A stretch of DNA of 64,000 nt, taken from contig NZ_CP040915.1 in the NCBI RefSeq assembly GCF_006352065.1, forward strand, positions 3,782,001-3,846,000, written 5' to 3'. Under the pieces are notes generated by a model, which worked only from the letters and a program-made list of their open reading frames with translations, had not been told where the DNA came from and ran no database searches. The stretch comes from Georgenia yuyongxinii. Lineage in GTDB: Bacteria > Actinomycetota > Actinomycetes > Actinomycetales > Actinomycetaceae. Both the position numbers and the translations under genes were made by a program. Position 1 is the stretch's first letter; each line of letters starts with the position of its first letter. This document shows positions 63,551 through 64,000 of this stretch, in pieces.

Positions 63551-64000
63551 TCACGCGACCGGCTGCGTCGCCTCCGCGAAGTCCTCCGGGAAGCCGTTGA
63601 AGCGGTCCGGGTGGAAGCCCGTGCGGCCGCCGCGGTCCAGCGAGGCGATGGCGGTCATGTCGTCCTCCGACAGCTCCGGCCCGCCGAGATCGAGATTCTC
63701 CGCCATGCGCGCGGCGTGGACGGACTTGGGAATGACCACGTTGCCCAGCTGGAGGTGCCAGCGCAGCACGACCTGCGCGGGGGTGCGGCCGAGCCGCTCG
63801 GCGATGCCGGTGATGACCGGATCGGCGAGCACGCCGCCGCGGCCGAGCGGGCTGTAGGCCTCGGTGACGATGCCGTGCTCGGCGTGGAACGCACGGAGCT
63901 CACGCTGCTGGAGGTAGGGGTGCAGCTCGATCTGGTTCACCGCCGGGACGACGCCGGAGGTGTTCAGGACCTCCTCGAGGTGGTGCACCAAGAAGTTCGC
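63551..64000 (-). CDS. Aldo/keto reductase, C-terminal part (5' end outside window)
   Basis: The last 150 or so residues of an AKR5-type reductase: SNFLVHHLEEVL, VPAVNQIELHPYLQQREL, VTEAYSPLGRGGVLADP, VVLRWHLQLGNVVIPKSVHAARMAENLDL. The (N)F..HL..L and NQIE.HP motifs and the IPKS cofactor loop are those of 2,5-diketogluconate-reductase-like enzymes. The frame is open to the right edge; catalytic Tyr/Lys/Asp and the start lie outside. Confidence 0.92.
   Translation of the reverse strand, partial: ANFLVHHLEEVLNTSGVVPAVNQIELHPYLQQRELRAFHAEHGIVTEAYSPLGRGGVLADPVITGIAERLGRTPAQVVLRWHLQLGNVVIPKSVHAARMAENLDLGGPELSEDDMTAIASLDRGGRTGFHPDRFNGFPEDFAEATQPVA

Overview
This is a very GC-rich, gene-dense stretch of chromosome from a high-GC Gram-positive bacterium (Actinomycetota). 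A Micrococcales-type organism of the Georgenia/Cellulomonas kind is my best guess. The reasons are: GTP-dependent PEP carboxykinase beside a RamB-type regulator; a dnaK-grpE-dnaJ-hspR operon with HspR (HAIR) operators that also occur before clpB; an LppM-like lipoprotein; actinobacterial SpoIIE/STAS partner-switching proteins; and many genes that look leaderless, with a TAnnnT box 6-7 nt before the start codon. I saw no rRNA, tRNA, CRISPR array, transposase or phage gene. The window ends inside genes on both sides.

Layout. 1-3.7 kb: the end of an ebo cluster (eboA tail, eboB TatD-like hydrolase, eboE, eboF), a conserved metabolite-trafficking operon best known from cyanobacterial scytonemin export. 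3.7-12 kb: purD, an LppM-like lipoprotein, a DUF2249 protein, a flavin-type oxidase, pckG divergent from a RamB-like regulator, and purA. 12-15.4 kb: a partner-switching module (STAS, SpoIIE phosphatase fused to an anti-sigma kinase, STAS). 15.4-29 kb: housekeeping genes (fba, a SpoU methylase, a HAD phosphatase, lemA, pyrE, an SDR, xth, a ScyD/ScyE-like secreted beta-propeller, GDPD, a beta-lactamase-like hydrolase, clpB, corA). 29-31.9 kb: an amidase flanked by two small antitoxin-like proteins, then two small acidic proteins made of four GRYDEG repeats with strict 21- or 20-residue spacing. I do not recognise this repeat family and consider it the best candidate for something undescribed.

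32-43.9 kb: one long same-strand array with ATGA/GTGA-type overlaps: a branched-chain-amino-acid-type ABC importer (livKGFHM), acyl-CoA synthetase, TetR regulator, 3-hydroxybutyrate dehydrogenase, alpha/beta hydrolase, two CoA-transferase subunits and thiolase. Together these could import a 3-hydroxyacid or ketone-body-like compound and convert it to acetyl-CoA. 44-52.3 kb: an alpha/beta hydrolase, an S9 peptidase, a HIT protein and the heat-shock operon.

52.3-60 kb looks like a variable, eroding region. It holds a glyoxalase (VOC) relic, two tandem RibD/DHFR-like proteins plus a third farther on, small YjbR and SnoaL-like proteins, and a rearrangement scar where a hydantoinase-B-like gene and a fumarylacetoacetate-hydrolase gene, both lacking their 5' parts, meet head to head near 57,650. 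60-64 kb: an M24 peptidase, a POT-family peptide transporter, an orphan PIN-domain protein and a truncated aldo/keto reductase.

At DNA level, the same 11-bp core builds two palindromic elements between convergent genes (10.5 and 21.3 kb), and short tandem duplications sit repeatedly at gene 3' ends.
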